Shown piece by piece: positions 16,705 through 25,616 of a stretch of DNA of 64,000 nucleotides (the stretch's first letter is position 1; the number at the start of each line of letters is the position of its first letter). The stretch comes from Chloroflexota bacterium (lineage in GTDB: Bacteria; Chloroflexota; Anaerolineae; Anaerolineales; Villigracilaceae). The translations under genes were made by a program, and so were the position numbers. The notes beneath the pieces are model-generated. The model did no database searches. It had not been told where the DNA came from and saw nothing but the letters and a program-made list of their open reading frames with translations. The stretch spans positions 62,001 through 126,000 of the forward strand of contig JACRMH010000003.1 of NCBI GenBank assembly GCA_016219545.1, read 5' to 3'.

Positions 16705-16733
16705 TTGACCCTCGTATGATAGTACAGTAAAAT
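16705..16733 (+). promoter_or_regulatory. promoter for tRNA-Arg (and probably surE)
   Basis: TTGACC (16705-16710) and TAAAAT (16728-16733) with 17-base spacing; transcription should start about 12 bases before the tRNA. No terminator is seen between the tRNA and surE. Confidence 0.7.
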
Positions 16734-16751
16734 ACCGTCCGCACAAAAAAT

Positions 16752-16825
16752 GCTCTCGTAGCTCAGTGGATTAGAGCGCTTGCTTGCGGAGCAATAGGTC
16801 GCAGGTTCGAGTCCTGCCGGGAGCA
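16752..16825 (+). tRNA. tRNA-Arg, anticodon GCG (by reading the loop)
   Basis: A 74-base cloverleaf: acceptor GCTCTCG/CGGGAGC, D stem GCTC/GAGC, anticodon loop TTGCGGA, T arm GCAGG-TTCGAGT-CCTGC, discriminator A; CCA is not encoded. The anticodon reads GCG, pairing with CGC/CGU arginine codons. The outermost anticodon-stem pair is a C-U mismatch. Bacteria normally use an ACG (inosine-modified) tRNA for these codons, so the anticodon is unusual. Confidence 0.88.
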
Positions 16826-16871
16826 CTAAAAGAAGCGGAGAGTTCCGCTTCTTTTTATTTACAAGGACAGT

Positions 16872-17681
16872 ATGAAAAACTCAAAACCCCACATTCTCCT
16901 AACGAACGATGACGGCATCCGCTCCCCCGGTTTATGGGCGGCGGCAAGCGAACTCTCCAAGATCGGGTATGTCACCGTTGCCGCACCGCGCGAGCAGTCC
17001 TCGGGCATGGGGCGCAGCTTGCCCAGCACATCAGACGGGAAAATTTTCAAAGAGCAGGTGCAGGTCAACGGTCAGGAGTGGACCGTTTATGCGGTCGGCG
17101 GCTCGCCCGCACAGGCCGTCCTGCACGGCGTTTTGGAGATCGCCCCGCACAAACCTGACCTGATCGTTTCGGGAATCAATTACGGCGAGAATGTCGGAAC
17201 GGGAATTACCATCTCGGGAACTGTCGGCGCGGCCATGCAGGGAGCGGCTATGGGAATCCTTTCCCTTGCGGTTTCATTGGAAACCGAAACACAATATCAC
17301 CTGACCCATTCTGAAGAAATTGATTTTTCCACCGCCGGATATTTCGCCGCATATTTCGCGCGACTCATCCTTGAAAAGAATTTTTCAGCGGGAGTGGATT
17401 TTATGAAAGTGGAAGTGCCGCGTCATGCCACGCCGACGACTGAGTGGCGAACGACGAAGCTCTCGCATCTTCGATATTATGAACCTGTCCCCGCGAAACG
17501 AGACTCATGGGAAGAGCCTGGCGCAATAACCTATAAAGAGTCTGCCACGCTTGAACATGAAGACGAAGACTCGGATGTATATGTTTTGCGGAAAAAGAAA
17601 ATGGTGGCTGTCACGCCGTTGAATTTGGATATGACGGCCCGTGTGCCATTAAGCGATTTTGAAAGGTTTCTGCGCAGTTAA
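16872..17681 (+). CDS. surE: 5'/3'-nucleotidase SurE
   Basis: A 269-residue SurE phosphatase. It opens with the metal-binding ILLTNDDGIRSPGLW (the Asp-Asp pair), then VAAPREQSSGMGRSLP, and VSGINYGENVGTGITISGTV with the conserved Asn and Ser/Thr residues. SurE dephosphorylates nucleoside 5'/3'-monophosphates in the cytoplasm and is associated with stationary-phase survival. AAGGACAG precedes the ATG. It follows the tRNA-Arg by 46 bases and probably shares its promoter. Length is normal for the family. Confidence 0.93.
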   Translation: MKNSKPHILLTNDDGIRSPGLWAAASELSKIGYVTVAAPREQSSGMGRSLPSTSDGKIFKEQVQVNGQEWTVYAVGGSPAQAVLHGVLEIAPHKPDLIVSGINYGENVGTGITISGTVGAAMQGAAMGILSLAVSLETETQYHLTHSEEIDFSTAGYFAAYFARLILEKNFSAGVDFMKVEVPRHATPTTEWRTTKLSHLRYYEPVPAKRDSWEEPGAITYKESATLEHEDEDSDVYVLRKKKMVAVTPLNLDMTARVPLSDFERFLRS

Positions 17682-17727
17682 AAATAGTCAGCCCCAAGTT
17701 TTCTTCAAAACCTGGGGCTGACTATTT
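17682..17727. terminator. bidirectional terminator between surE and dnaK
   Basis: A long stem AAATAGTCAGCCCCA / TGGGGCTGACTATTT (17682-17696 with 17713-17727) with an A/T-rich inner hairpin, between convergent genes. It is followed by a run of ACTA/CTAACT words (17728-17757) resembling a repeat. Confidence 0.8.
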
Positions 17728-17757
17728 AACTACGGGACTACCTAACTAATTGACTAC

Positions 17758-19656
17758 TTATTCTTTTACTTCGCCATCGATCACATCGCCATCTTGCGGA
17801 GCGGATTGTCCGCCAGTTCCCTGCGGGGGCTGTCCCTGTGCTTGCGGGTCACCTTGAGAATAGAGCTGCTGACTCAAAGCATGGAAAGCGTTCTGCAAAG
17901 ACTCTGTGTGCTTCTTGATGTTGGCAATATCATCGCCTTGCGCGGCTTGCTTCAGATCGTTGATCTGAGTTTCAATGGAACTGCGTTCTGCTGCCGGAAC
18001 TTTATCACCGAGTTCACGCAATGCCTTTTCGGTTTGATAAATAAGATTATCGGCATCGTTCTTAACCTGGATAGCTTCACGGCGTGCCTTATCCGCGCTT
18101 TCATTCTGACGGGCTTCCTGTACCATACGCTCGATATCATTCTTGTTCAGGTTGGTCGAAGCGGTGATCGTGATCTTCTGTTCCTTGCCTGACGCTTTAT
18201 CTTTGGCAGTAACGTGCAAAATACCGTTCGCATCAATGTCAAAGGTCACTTCCACTTGCGGGATGCCGCGCGGAGCCGGCGGGATTCCATCGAGGCGGAA
18301 TCTTCCGAGGCTCATGTTGTCATTTGCCAGCGGACGTTCACCTTGCAGGATGTGAATATCTACAGCAGTCTGGTTATCCGCGGCGGTTGAGTATGTCTCC
18401 GTCTTGCGGACAGGGATCGTGGTATTGCGTTCGATCATGACCGTCATGACACTGCCCATCGTTTCAACGCCAAGTGAAAGCGGAGTCACATCCAACAATA
18501 AAATATCCTTGACTTCGCCGCCGAGTACGCCGCCTTGAATGGCCGCGCCAATCGCTACGACTTCATCGGGGTTGACACCCTTGTTTGGTTCTTTGCCATT
18601 CGTCAGCTTGCGTACCAGGTCCTGCACCATCGGCATACGCGAGGAACCACCGACTAATACCACTTCGTCGAGTTTGTCCGCTGAGAGTCCTGCATCTTTG
18701 AGCGCGGATTCAAACGGCTTGCGGCAACGAGCAAGCAGATCATCAGTCATCTGCTCGAATTTGGCGCGGGAAAGTTTTAGTTGTAAATGTTTCGGTCCAC
18801 TTGCATCGGCTGTGATGTAAGGCAGGTTGATCTCAGTTTCCATGACTGTGGAAAGTTCGATCTTTGCTTTTTCTGCGGCTTCGCGTAAACGTTGTAAGGC
18901 TTGCTTGTCAGCGCGCAGATCAATGCCTTGATCCTTCTTGAATTCATCCGCGGCCCAGTTGGTGATCTTCTGATCCCAGTCATCGCCGCCGAGGTGGGTA
19001 TCGCCATTCGTGGATTTGACTTCAATCACGCCTTCGCCCACTTCAAGCACGGATACATCGAACGTACCACCGCCGAGGTCGAAGACCAAAATGGTTTCAT
19101 TCTTTTTCTTATCGAGTCCATAAGCCAGCGCGGACGCTGTCGGCTCGTTGATGATGCGCAGAACTTCGAGACCTGCGATCTTGCCCGCATCCTTGGTCGC
19201 CTGACGCTGACTATCGTTGAAATACGCCGGGACAGTGATGACCGCCTGTGTGACAGCTTCGCCAAGATACGCTTCCGCATCAGACTTAAGCTTGCCCAGG
19301 ATCATCGCACTGATCTCCTGCGGAGAATATTCCTTGCCTGTCATCGGAAGTTTAACGCGCACATCATTGGAAGGTCCTTCAATAACTTGATAAGGAACCA
19401 TGCCGCGCTCGACAGTGGTCTCGCCGAAGTGCCGTCCAATGAAACGCTTGATGGAATAAACTGTATTATCCGAATTGATCACAGCCTGCCGCTTCGCGGT
19501 CTGACCGACCATACGTTCGCCGTTCTTGTTGAACGCCACCACTGACGGGCAGAGTCGTCCGCCTTCCGCAGTTGTGATGACAGTTGGTGTGCCGCCCTCC
19601 ATGACAGCGACAACGCTGTTTGTAGTACCTAGATCAATGCCTATGATTTTTCCCAT
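17758..19656 (-). CDS. dnaK: chaperone protein DnaK (Hsp70)
   Basis: A 632-residue Hsp70. The ATPase domain (about 1-380) has the signatures [28 protein letters not shown] and [14 protein letters not shown]; the linker [15 protein letters not shown] leads to the substrate-binding domain, and a helical lid ends in a Gly/Gln/Pro-rich tail. It folds proteins together with DnaJ and GrpE, neither of which is adjacent. AAGGAG precedes the ATG. No CIRCE (HrcA) inverted repeat was found in the 84-base upstream region, so the mode of heat regulation is not evident. Confidence 0.97.
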   Translation of the reverse strand: MGKIIGIDLGTTNSVVAVMEGGTPTVITTAEGGRLCPSVVAFNKNGERMVGQTAKRQAVINSDNTVYSIKRFIGRHFGETTVERGMVPYQVIEGPSNDVRVKLPMTGKEYSPQEISAMILGKLKSDAEAYLGEAVTQAVITVPAYFNDSQRQATKDAGKIAGLEVLRIINEPTASALAYGLDKKKNETILVFDLGGGTFDVSVLEVGEGVIEVKSTNGDTHLGGDDWDQKITNWAADEFKKDQGIDLRADKQALQRLREAAEKAKIELSTVMETEINLPYITADASGPKHLQLKLSRAKFEQMTDDLLARCRKPFESALKDAGLSADKLDEVVLVGGSSRMPMVQDLVRKLTNGKEPNKGVNPDEVVAIGAAIQGGVLGGEVKDILLLDVTPLSLGVETMGSVMTVMIERNTTIPVRKTETYSTAADNQTAVDIHILQGERPLANDNMSLGRFRLDGIPPAPRGIPQVEVTFDIDANGILHVTAKDKASGKEQKITITASTNLNKNDIERMVQEARQNESADKARREAIQVKNDADNLIYQTEKALRELGDKVPAAERSSIETQINDLKQAAQGDDIANIKKHTESLQNAFHALSQQLYSQGDPQAQGQPPQGTGGQSAPQDGDVIDGEVKE

Positions 19657-19740
19657 AACGAAACTCCTTGCTTATAGTTTTCAATGGATGTAATGTTAAA
19701 CGAATTATGCAAGAATTCTGTTAACAGGATGTAGGATGTG

Positions 19741-19777
19741 CATAAAAAAAAGCCGCCCCATAAAAACGAGGCGGCTT
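19741..19777 (-). terminator. terminator after the lipoprotein cluster
   Basis: Stem AAGCCGCC (19750-19757) / GGCGGCTT (19770-19777) followed on the minus strand by eight T residues; it closes the last lipoprotein gene before dnaK. Confidence 0.85.
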
Positions 19778-19796
19778 CATACTCAAAAAAATCAGT

Positions 19797-20615
19797 CTAC
19801 GGCTCAGAAACTTCAAACGACTTTACGTTTACTGTGATCGGCAAAACATTCAAAGAGGAGATATTAAAACCAACCTGCCCTTCATAGAAAAAGTATTTCT
19901 TATCTGTAAATGTTTTAAGTTTTGTCCCATTGATATACATTGTGATCGTGTTGTCTTTGCACGTCATGGCGTATTCATTTGTCGCAAGTCCCATATGAAG
20001 GTCATTGGACCCGCCGTTGTCCATGGTACGATATTTGCCATCCTGAACGGCATATAAATACCACAAACCGCCGCTTTCAAAACTATATTCATACCAATTT
20101 GATTTATCGTAATCCAACCGGCAGACCAGGCTTACGTTGTTATTATTGGCACCACGGTTTTCAGCCACAAGGGTTACTGTCGTATCTTTGTAAACCAGTT
20201 GACCCTCATAAAGATAGTAAACATACAAGTCCAATGTTCCAAGATCAAAAAGCAAGCCATCATTCCTTGCCTCTACGGTCATGGCGGAAGAATCGTCACT
20301 GCCCGGTCCCATTGTGAAGTATGACCAATAATCCGCAAGATTCGAATTCGAGTTAAATTCCTCTTTAAAGAAATCCTTTGGAGTATCAACAGGTGCGCTC
20401 GTGGGCGGTTCGGTGGGCAAAACGAGAGCTTCAGTCGGCGCAACGGTTGCGGGAGGGAGTTGGATGGAAGGTTGTTCAGTTGGCAACTGAATGGGAGGCG
20501 CTTCGGTTGCAACTTGAGGAACCGCAGTGCTTCCATTGGAAAGGGACGAACAGGCTAAACTAACAATGAGTACAATGAATAACAGAAATAGAAATGGGCG
20601 GGCAGGTGTTCGCAT
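19797..20615 (-). CDS. secreted lipoprotein, paralogue A (beta-sandwich domain)
   Basis: A 272-residue lipoprotein: signal MRTPARPFLFLLFIVLIV, lipobox SLAC, then a linker of Pro/Thr/Glu words (about 25-80). The C-terminal 180 residues form a beta-strand-rich domain with FFKEEFNSNSNLADYWSY, the pair NRGANNNNVSLVCR and MTCKDNTITMYINGTKL, and a final VGFNISSLNVLPITVNV. It resembles the concanavalin-like (LamG/DUF1080) fold that often binds sugars; this is inference. It is 70-80 per cent alike over long stretches to paralogue B and shares the AGGAG ribosome binding site and signal peptide, so the pair is a recent duplication. Confidence 0.8.
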   Translation of the reverse strand: MRTPARPFLFLLFIVLIVSLACSSLSNGSTAVPQVATEAPPIQLPTEQPSIQLPPATVAPTEALVLPTEPPTSAPVDTPKDFFKEEFNSNSNLADYWSYFTMGPGSDDSSAMTVEARNDGLLFDLGTLDLYVYYLYEGQLVYKDTTVTLVAENRGANNNNVSLVCRLDYDKSNWYEYSFESGGLWYLYAVQDGKYRTMDNGGSNDLHMGLATNEYAMTCKDNTITMYINGTKLKTFTDKKYFFYEGQVGFNISSLNVLPITVNVKSFEVSEP

Positions 20616-20719
20616 TGAATTCTCCTCTTGGTGCTGAATATGATTAGAAAAAGTATAGCAAATACACAAATCAATTACAAGGTATTATTTTTGACACCTT
20701 TGACACTTAAAAGGTGCAC

Positions 20720-20756
20720 CATGGGAGCCGTCCCGAAGACTGGGAGAGCTCCCATG
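20720..20756. repeat. inverted repeat between lipoprotein paralogues A and B
   Basis: Nine-base stem CATGGGAGC (20720-20728) / GCTCCCATG (20748-20756) with a 19-base loop. It has only a weak T tract on the minus strand, so it may be a terminator or a repeat. Confidence 0.5.
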
Positions 20757-20773
20757 CTCAAATACAGTTCAGT

Positions 20774-21580
20774 TTATGGTTCAGCAATTTCAAATGACTT
20801 TACATTTACAGTGATCGGCAAAACATTCAAGGAGGCGATATTAAAGCCAACCTGCCCTTCTCCGAAGAAATTCGTTTTATCTGTGTAGGTCGTAAGTTTG
20901 TTACCATTGACGTAAACTGTAATGGTATTTCCCTGACAGGTCATCATATACTCATTCACCGCCATCCCTCGATGAAGATCGTCGGATCCGCCATCTGTCA
21001 TTTTTTTGTTCTTAAAATTATCCCATGCCCACAAGTTCCAGAGGCCGTTGCCTTTAAAATCAAATTCATACCATTGCCCCTTATCATAATTCAGTCTGCA
21101 GATCAGGCTTACATTGCTGTTGTTATCGGCTTCCTGGTTTTCAGCCACCAGAGTTACCGTTGTATCTCTGTAGGCGAGCTGGACCTCATAAAGGTAGTAA
21201 ACATATAAATTCGCGGTTTGAAGATCAAAAAGCAAACCGTCATCTTGTTTTTCCACAGTATATTTTGCATCGTCCTTCCCCGCTCCCTTTAGGAAGTATG
21301 TCCAGTTTCCCAGGTTGGTGTTTGTGCTGAATTCCTCTTTGAAGAAATCCTGTGGAACGTCAACAGGCGCACTCGTAGGTTGTTCCGGAGGATTTGTAGC
21401 TTGCTGAACTGGCGGTTCTGTGGGAGCAGCTGAAGGGATCACCAATGTATCGGTGGGTTCTTCCGTTGGTAAGGGCAGTTGGGGAGCGGGCGTATTTCCG
21501 CCGGACAAGGTTGAGCAAGCTAAACTAACAACAAGCACAGTAAAAACCAAAAATAAAAATGGACGGGCAGGTGTTCGCAT
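20774..21580 (-). CDS. secreted lipoprotein, paralogue B (beta-sandwich domain)
   Basis: A 268-residue lipoprotein with signal MRTPARPFLFLVFTVLVV, lipobox SLAC, a Pro/Thr/Glu linker to about residue 75, and a domain clearly homologous to paralogue A (FFKEEFSTNTNLGNWTY, MTCQGNTITVYVNGNKL, VGFNIASLNVLPITV). Function is unknown; extracytoplasmic carbohydrate or surface binding is a reasonable guess from the fold. The ATG follows GAGGAGAATTCA, identical to that of paralogue A. Confidence 0.8.
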   Translation of the reverse strand: MRTPARPFLFLVFTVLVVSLACSTLSGGNTPAPQLPLPTEEPTDTLVIPSAAPTEPPVQQATNPPEQPTSAPVDVPQDFFKEEFSTNTNLGNWTYFLKGAGKDDAKYTVEKQDDGLLFDLQTANLYVYYLYEVQLAYRDTTVTLVAENQEADNNSNVSLICRLNYDKGQWYEFDFKGNGLWNLWAWDNFKNKKMTDGGSDDLHRGMAVNEYMMTCQGNTITVYVNGNKLTTYTDKTNFFGEGQVGFNIASLNVLPITVNVKSFEIAEP

Positions 21581-21677
21581 TGAATTCTCCTCTTGGTTTT
21601 GAATTGGACTAAAAAAAGTATAGCAAAAATAACAGTCGATTACAACGCTTCAATCCTCTTTGGTGGTGAAAAGCACC

Positions 21678-22430
21678 TTATTTTTCGCTTACACTCACCC
21701 AATCTACAAATGCAGACATGGGAATTTCATCAAAGGAGGATGCGGTAATGCCGATCTTCCCTTGAGCAAGCCCATAGCGGGAAACATCCAGAGTGCGAAA
21801 AAGCCTCCCGTTAATATATAAAAATAAAGTATCTCCCTGACATGTCATGCCAATCGTATGGTTTAGGCTGCCGGCTGCTAAATGGTTTGTTGTATCAGTC
21901 GCTATGGGAGTGTATTGAGCAATGTCCTGAGCCAGCCATTGTCCATACAAAACGCTATAAGTTCCATCGCTTGCGACGCTAAATTCATACCACCCCTTTG
22001 ACTCATTGTAATCACAGACCAGCCCAATGGAGCCGCTCGGATTCCCATCTACTTTTGCGCTGATCGCTACGCTGGAATATTCATGTGCATTCTGGATCGC
22101 GTAGTACCAGGTGTCGGATGATGTAAAGTCAATACGGAGCTGACTATTTTCGGTCATGGCTTTCGGGATGGTTGATCCGCCGGTCTGGAAGAATTCCCAC
22201 GAGTTGAGATCGGCATTGAAATCCTCGGTGAAATACATGGGATAAGGCGTGGATGTAAATGTTGGGGGGGGAGTAAATGTCTGTGTCGCTGTGGCAGGCT
22301 CGGTCGGAGTCTGAGCCGGTGCTGTTGGGGAAGATAAATCCACTTGCGAAGTTGGTGTCACAGCGGAGGGGCTGCATGATACGAGGAAGAGTCCAAGAAG
22401 TGCGACAAGAGAAAATTGTTTTCGAATCAT
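21678..22430 (-). CDS. secreted lipoprotein, paralogue C
   Basis: A 250-residue lipoprotein with signal MIRKQFSLVALLGLF, lipobox LVSC, Thr/Pro-rich linker (about 20-65) and the same type of C-terminal domain (YFTEDFNADLNSWEFF, GMTCQGDTLFLYINGRLF, KIGITASSFDEIPMS). It is more divergent than A and B. Its ATG overlaps the stop of paralogue D by four bases (ATGA), so the two are translationally coupled. The frame extends seven codons upstream, but the coupled ATG gives a proper signal peptide. Confidence 0.8.
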   Translation of the reverse strand: MIRKQFSLVALLGLFLVSCSPSAVTPTSQVDLSSPTAPAQTPTEPATATQTFTPPPTFTSTPYPMYFTEDFNADLNSWEFFQTGGSTIPKAMTENSQLRIDFTSSDTWYYAIQNAHEYSSVAISAKVDGNPSGSIGLVCDYNESKGWYEFSVASDGTYSVLYGQWLAQDIAQYTPIATDTTNHLAAGSLNHTIGMTCQGDTLFLYINGRLFRTLDVSRYGLAQGKIGITASSFDEIPMSAFVDWVSVSEK

Positions 22431-23218
22431 GGCTGACTGATCTTGACCCAAAAGAAATCCACAATGACAGGGACATCCCGGAAGGAGGATACGGATACGC
22501 CTATGTTACCTTCAGGCAAAAGATATTTGTTTTCATCCAATGTGCGTACTTCATTACCATTGACATACAGAGACAAACTGTTGCCCTGACAAACAATGCC
22601 GTATTCATTCTCCGCCATGCCAGAACTTATCTTGGCCGAACCACCATCCGCAATATACGAATAAGACACTGTTTGGTCGGGCTGGACCTTGGCGTAAAGG
22701 ATCTCATACAAACCGTTATTGGCAATGTCAAATTCATACCAGCCCGCGTCGCTCTTGCGGCAGATGAGACTGACGTTATTATTGTTGGAGCCGCGATTGG
22801 CGACCTTCACATCAAGACGCACATTGTTATAAGTGAAGGGTTGGTATATGGCATATATCCATGCACCTTTTCCTTGTAGGTCAAAGCTCAAGAGTCCCCC
22901 CACCTGGCGAATGGACATCAATCCGACAATGCCGTCAACGATCTGAGACCTTGCTCCATTGATGGCAATATATTTCCAGTAATCAGTATTTGCATCAAAC
23001 TCTTCTGTATAAAATTGCTGCGCGCCGGGGAAGGTTTGCTCCGGCAGAATGGTTGGAGTAGTTTCAACCACAGACTCAGGAATTACTGTAGTTTGGGTGG
23101 ATTGCGCGGATGAAGGTGCGGGCGTGGCGGTTCCATATAAGTCAACACTACACGCGAGACTGACCATAGTGATAACGGTAAACAAAAACATAAAAGGATT
23201 TTGTGGTTTGAATTTCAT
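22427..23218 (-). CDS. secreted lipoprotein, paralogue D
   Basis: A 263-residue lipoprotein, first of the cluster. Signal MKFKPQNPFMFLFTVIT ends in lipobox SLAC; a Ser/Thr/Pro-rich linker follows to about residue 60, then the shared domain (FYTEEFDANTDYWKYI, NRGSNNNNVSLICR, GIVCQGNSLSLYVNGNEV, NIGVSVSSFRDVPV). GGAGAG lies just before the ATG at 23218; the frame opens further upstream, but those residues lack signal-peptide character. Function unknown. Confidence 0.8.
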   Translation of the reverse strand: MKFKPQNPFMFLFTVITMVSLACSVDLYGTATPAPSSAQSTQTTVIPESVVETTPTILPEQTFPGAQQFYTEEFDANTDYWKYIAINGARSQIVDGIVGLMSIRQVGGLLSFDLQGKGAWIYAIYQPFTYNNVRLDVKVANRGSNNNNVSLICRKSDAGWYEFDIANNGLYEILYAKVQPDQTVSYSYIADGGSAKISSGMAENEYGIVCQGNSLSLYVNGNEVRTLDENKYLLPEGNIGVSVSSFRDVPVIVDFFWVKISQP

Positions 23219-23334
23219 CTTTCTCTCCATTCTAACGGCATGATTATACTTGTGAGTGCTAGTCGTTTGTTGGGGGACAAAGGTACTTTGGTTCCATAGG
23301 GATCCACCTACAGCTTTCACTAATTTCAGGATTA

Positions 23335-23372
23335 AACCATTCAACCAGCAGTTACCCGCTGGTTGAATGGTT
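23335..23372 (-). terminator. terminator-like hairpin after tmRNA
   Basis: A perfect 15-bp stem (23335-23349 with 23358-23372) directly adjoining the tmRNA 3' end, followed on the minus strand by TTTAAT. The T run is short. Confidence 0.7.
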
Positions 23373-23373
23373 A

Positions 23374-23754
23374 TGGTGGAGATGGCGGGAATTGAACCCG
23401 CGTCCGAAAAATTCGACCCTCGAAAATCTACGAGCGTAGTCTGCCGAAGTTAGTCATCACAGAGATCTCGGCGGACAGGTAACTCTGTGACCATCTGCTG
23501 GTCTTTCGCACACTTAGCAGAATCGTGTGCGGCACTCTACCTTTGTTTCGCCCGGTCCGTCACCCGGTAAAGGACGGTGCCGGCGGACGTGACATCCTAA
23601 GATGTCAACCGTTACGTTCTCACCTTAAGCGGCGAGGGGCATAGCGGCGTATGAAGTGCGATTGGCACTTAAAGTTTGCGCTGAGTTTTCGAGATCGGCG
23701 CGCGCTCGGCTCGCATTTCGGGACCAGCCTCTCCCGTCGAAGCCTGTCATCCCC
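23374..23754 (-). ncRNA. ssrA: transfer-messenger RNA (tmRNA)
   Basis: The minus strand carries the tmRNA 5' end GGGGATGACAGGCTTCGAC and the 3' tRNA-like part TTCGGACGCGGGTTCAATTC then CCGCCATCTCCACCA, with an encoded CCA; the acceptor arms GGGGATG and CATCTCC pair. The tag reading frame ends ...YAAMPLAA followed by TAA (plus positions near 23629-23690), typical of proteolysis tags ending in LAA. The resume codon may be GCG (AQTLSANRTSYAAMPLAA) or the later GCC (ANRTSYAAMPLAA). It rescues stalled ribosomes with SmpB. No -10 box is visible directly upstream. Confidence 0.95.
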
Positions 23755-24843
23755 ATGAACGGGGACCTTCCCCGAAAGCGCACAAGACAGGGATTGGCAA
23801 AAGCGCTCGAAGAACGCCCGGACCTGATCCTGCTCGATGTCATGATGCCCGACCTGGACGGATACGAAGTCACCCGCCGCTTGCGCAAAAATCCCGTCAC
23901 GGTCGCCATTCCGATCATGATGTTCACCGCCAAGACACAGTTGGATGACAAGGTGGCAGGCTTTGAGGTCGGCGCAGATGATTATCTGACCAAGCCGACC
24001 CACCCCACAGAATTACAGTCACATGTAAAAGCTTTATTGGCGCGCACTGTACATAAAAGCCCTGCTGAAACGACCACGGCAATAAATGAAAAACACGGTT
24101 ATGTGATCGGCGTACTATCCGCGCGCGGCGGACTGGGTGTTTCATCGCTCGCCTCCAATTTGGCGGCGGGACTTTTTACCCGCACCCAATCGGATGTGAT
24201 CCTGGCTGAACTTACCCCCGGGCAAGGAACGCTCGGCATGGACTTGGGCGCTCCGAATCCAAAAGGACTGACAGAACTCTTGCAAGGCAGTGTTGTGGAA
24301 GTGACTCGCGAAAAGGTACAGGCTTCACTCGTTCAACATAATTCCGGATTAAAACTTTTCCTTGCTTCGGAAAATCCAAGCGACGTAACCCTGATCTCGC
24401 AAATACAAAATTATGAAGCGATCATTGCCCGCCTGGCATCCCTCGCGCGCTTCATTGTCCTGGACCTGGGAACTGGTCTGCCAGCCTTTGTGCAAAAGAT
24501 CCTCCCAATGTGCAATGAACGCATCATTGTTGTGGAAGGTGTTCCCAGCACCATTCAACACTCCAAGCTCCTGATCGACAACATAGCCAACCTGAACATT
24601 GACCGTAAAAGCATTAGTATCATTTTAAACAACCGTCAGCGGACCGAGTCGCAAATGGCATGGACTCTGGTGCAGGAAAAACTCGGACATTCCATCTCAA
24701 CCACGCTCACGCCTGCCCCGGAATTATTCCTGCAAGCCACCCGCATTCATACCCCCGCGGTGATGAGCCATCCGACGAACATGACCTCTCAACAATTCCT
24801 TAAGATCGCAGATACCATCCTTGAACGTGAAAAGGCACGATAA
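23755..24843 (+). pseudogene. 5'-truncated response-regulator/MinD-like (CpaE/TadZ-type) protein
   Basis: The frame encodes the second half of a receiver domain (LILLDVMMPDLDGYEV with the phospho-acceptor Asp, MMFTAK, ADDYLTKPTHP) followed by a ParA/MinD-like ATPase domain with a degenerate P-loop GGLGVSSLASNLA and a region RFIVLDLGTGLPAF. This order is that of CpaE/TadZ proteins that position Tad pili. The first 50 or so residues of the receiver, including the acidic pair of strand 1, are missing: upstream of about 23790 the DNA is tmRNA on the other strand. The ATG at 23755 abuts the tmRNA 5' end; an ATG at 23656 lies inside it. It may be a broken gene, a rearranged but expressed one, or an assembly fault. 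Confidence 0.75.
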
Positions 24844-24845
24844 CC

Positions 24846-25616
24846 TTGTTTCCTCCCCAGACGCAGACCAGCATTGATTTCGCCGCAGAATTATTCCGCC
24901 AATCGAAACATGCGGTGGTGCTGACCGGGGCCGGCATATCCACTCCATCAGGCATACCCGATTTCCGTTCAACGGGAACAGGCCTATGGTCAAGTGATGA
25001 GCCGATGGAAGTGGCATCCCTCAACACATTCAGGACCTTTCCAGAAAAATTCTTTCAGTGGTTTCGTCCGCTGGCAAGTCAAATTTTCAATGCCCCGCCC
25101 AACCCTGCGCACATTGCCCTCGCCAAACTGGAAAAAGCCGGATGCATAAAATCCATCATCACACAAAACATTGATACGCTTCATCAAAAAGCGGGGTCTC
25201 AAGCGGTTATTGAAATGCACGGCACAATGCAAACCTTAACCTGCACTCATTGTTATCATAAAGTAGATGCGCAACTTTATCTGTCTGGATTTGTTGATAA
25301 AGGTGAAATACCTCATTGCCCAAAATGCTGCCAGATCCTTAAACCGGATGTGATCCTCTTCGGCGAGCAATTACCGCAAGCGGCATGGTTCAAGGCCCAA
25401 CAGGAAGCGCGTCAATGTGACCTGATGCTGGTTGCCGGTTCATCTTTGGAAGTGCTCCCTGTGGCAGGGTTGCCAATGCAAGCCCTGGATCGCGGCGCAC
25501 ACTTGATCATTATCAATAACACACCCACCTACCTGAATGTGCGTGCAGACATATCCATTTTGGACGATGTTGCACTGACCATTCCTGCAATTGCGGAGAA
25601 GGTTCTCAATGGCTGA
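24846..25616 (+). CDS. cobB: Sir2 family NAD-dependent protein deacylase
   Basis: A 256-residue sirtuin. NAD-binding motifs GAGISTPSGIPDFRS and TQNIDTLHQKAG, catalytic His in EMHGTM, four zinc cysteines (CTHC and CPKC) and GSSLEVLPVAGLP are all present, so it should be active. It removes acyl groups from lysines using NAD+ in the cytoplasm. The only start giving the full domain is TTG at 24846, two bases after the preceding stop, which suggests translational coupling. The kinase gene overlaps its 3' end by eight bases. Confidence 0.92.
   Translation: MFPPQTQTSIDFAAELFRQSKHAVVLTGAGISTPSGIPDFRSTGTGLWSSDEPMEVASLNTFRTFPEKFFQWFRPLASQIFNAPPNPAHIALAKLEKAGCIKSIITQNIDTLHQKAGSQAVIEMHGTMQTLTCTHCYHKVDAQLYLSGFVDKGEIPHCPKCCQILKPDVILFGEQLPQAAWFKAQQEARQCDLMLVAGSSLEVLPVAGLPMQALDRGAHLIIINNTPTYLNVRADISILDDVALTIPAIAEKVLNG

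Noticed and set aside
19657-19740. CIRCE operator before dnaK
   Set aside because: No TTAGCACTC-N9-GAGTGCTAA-like inverted repeat was found on either strand.
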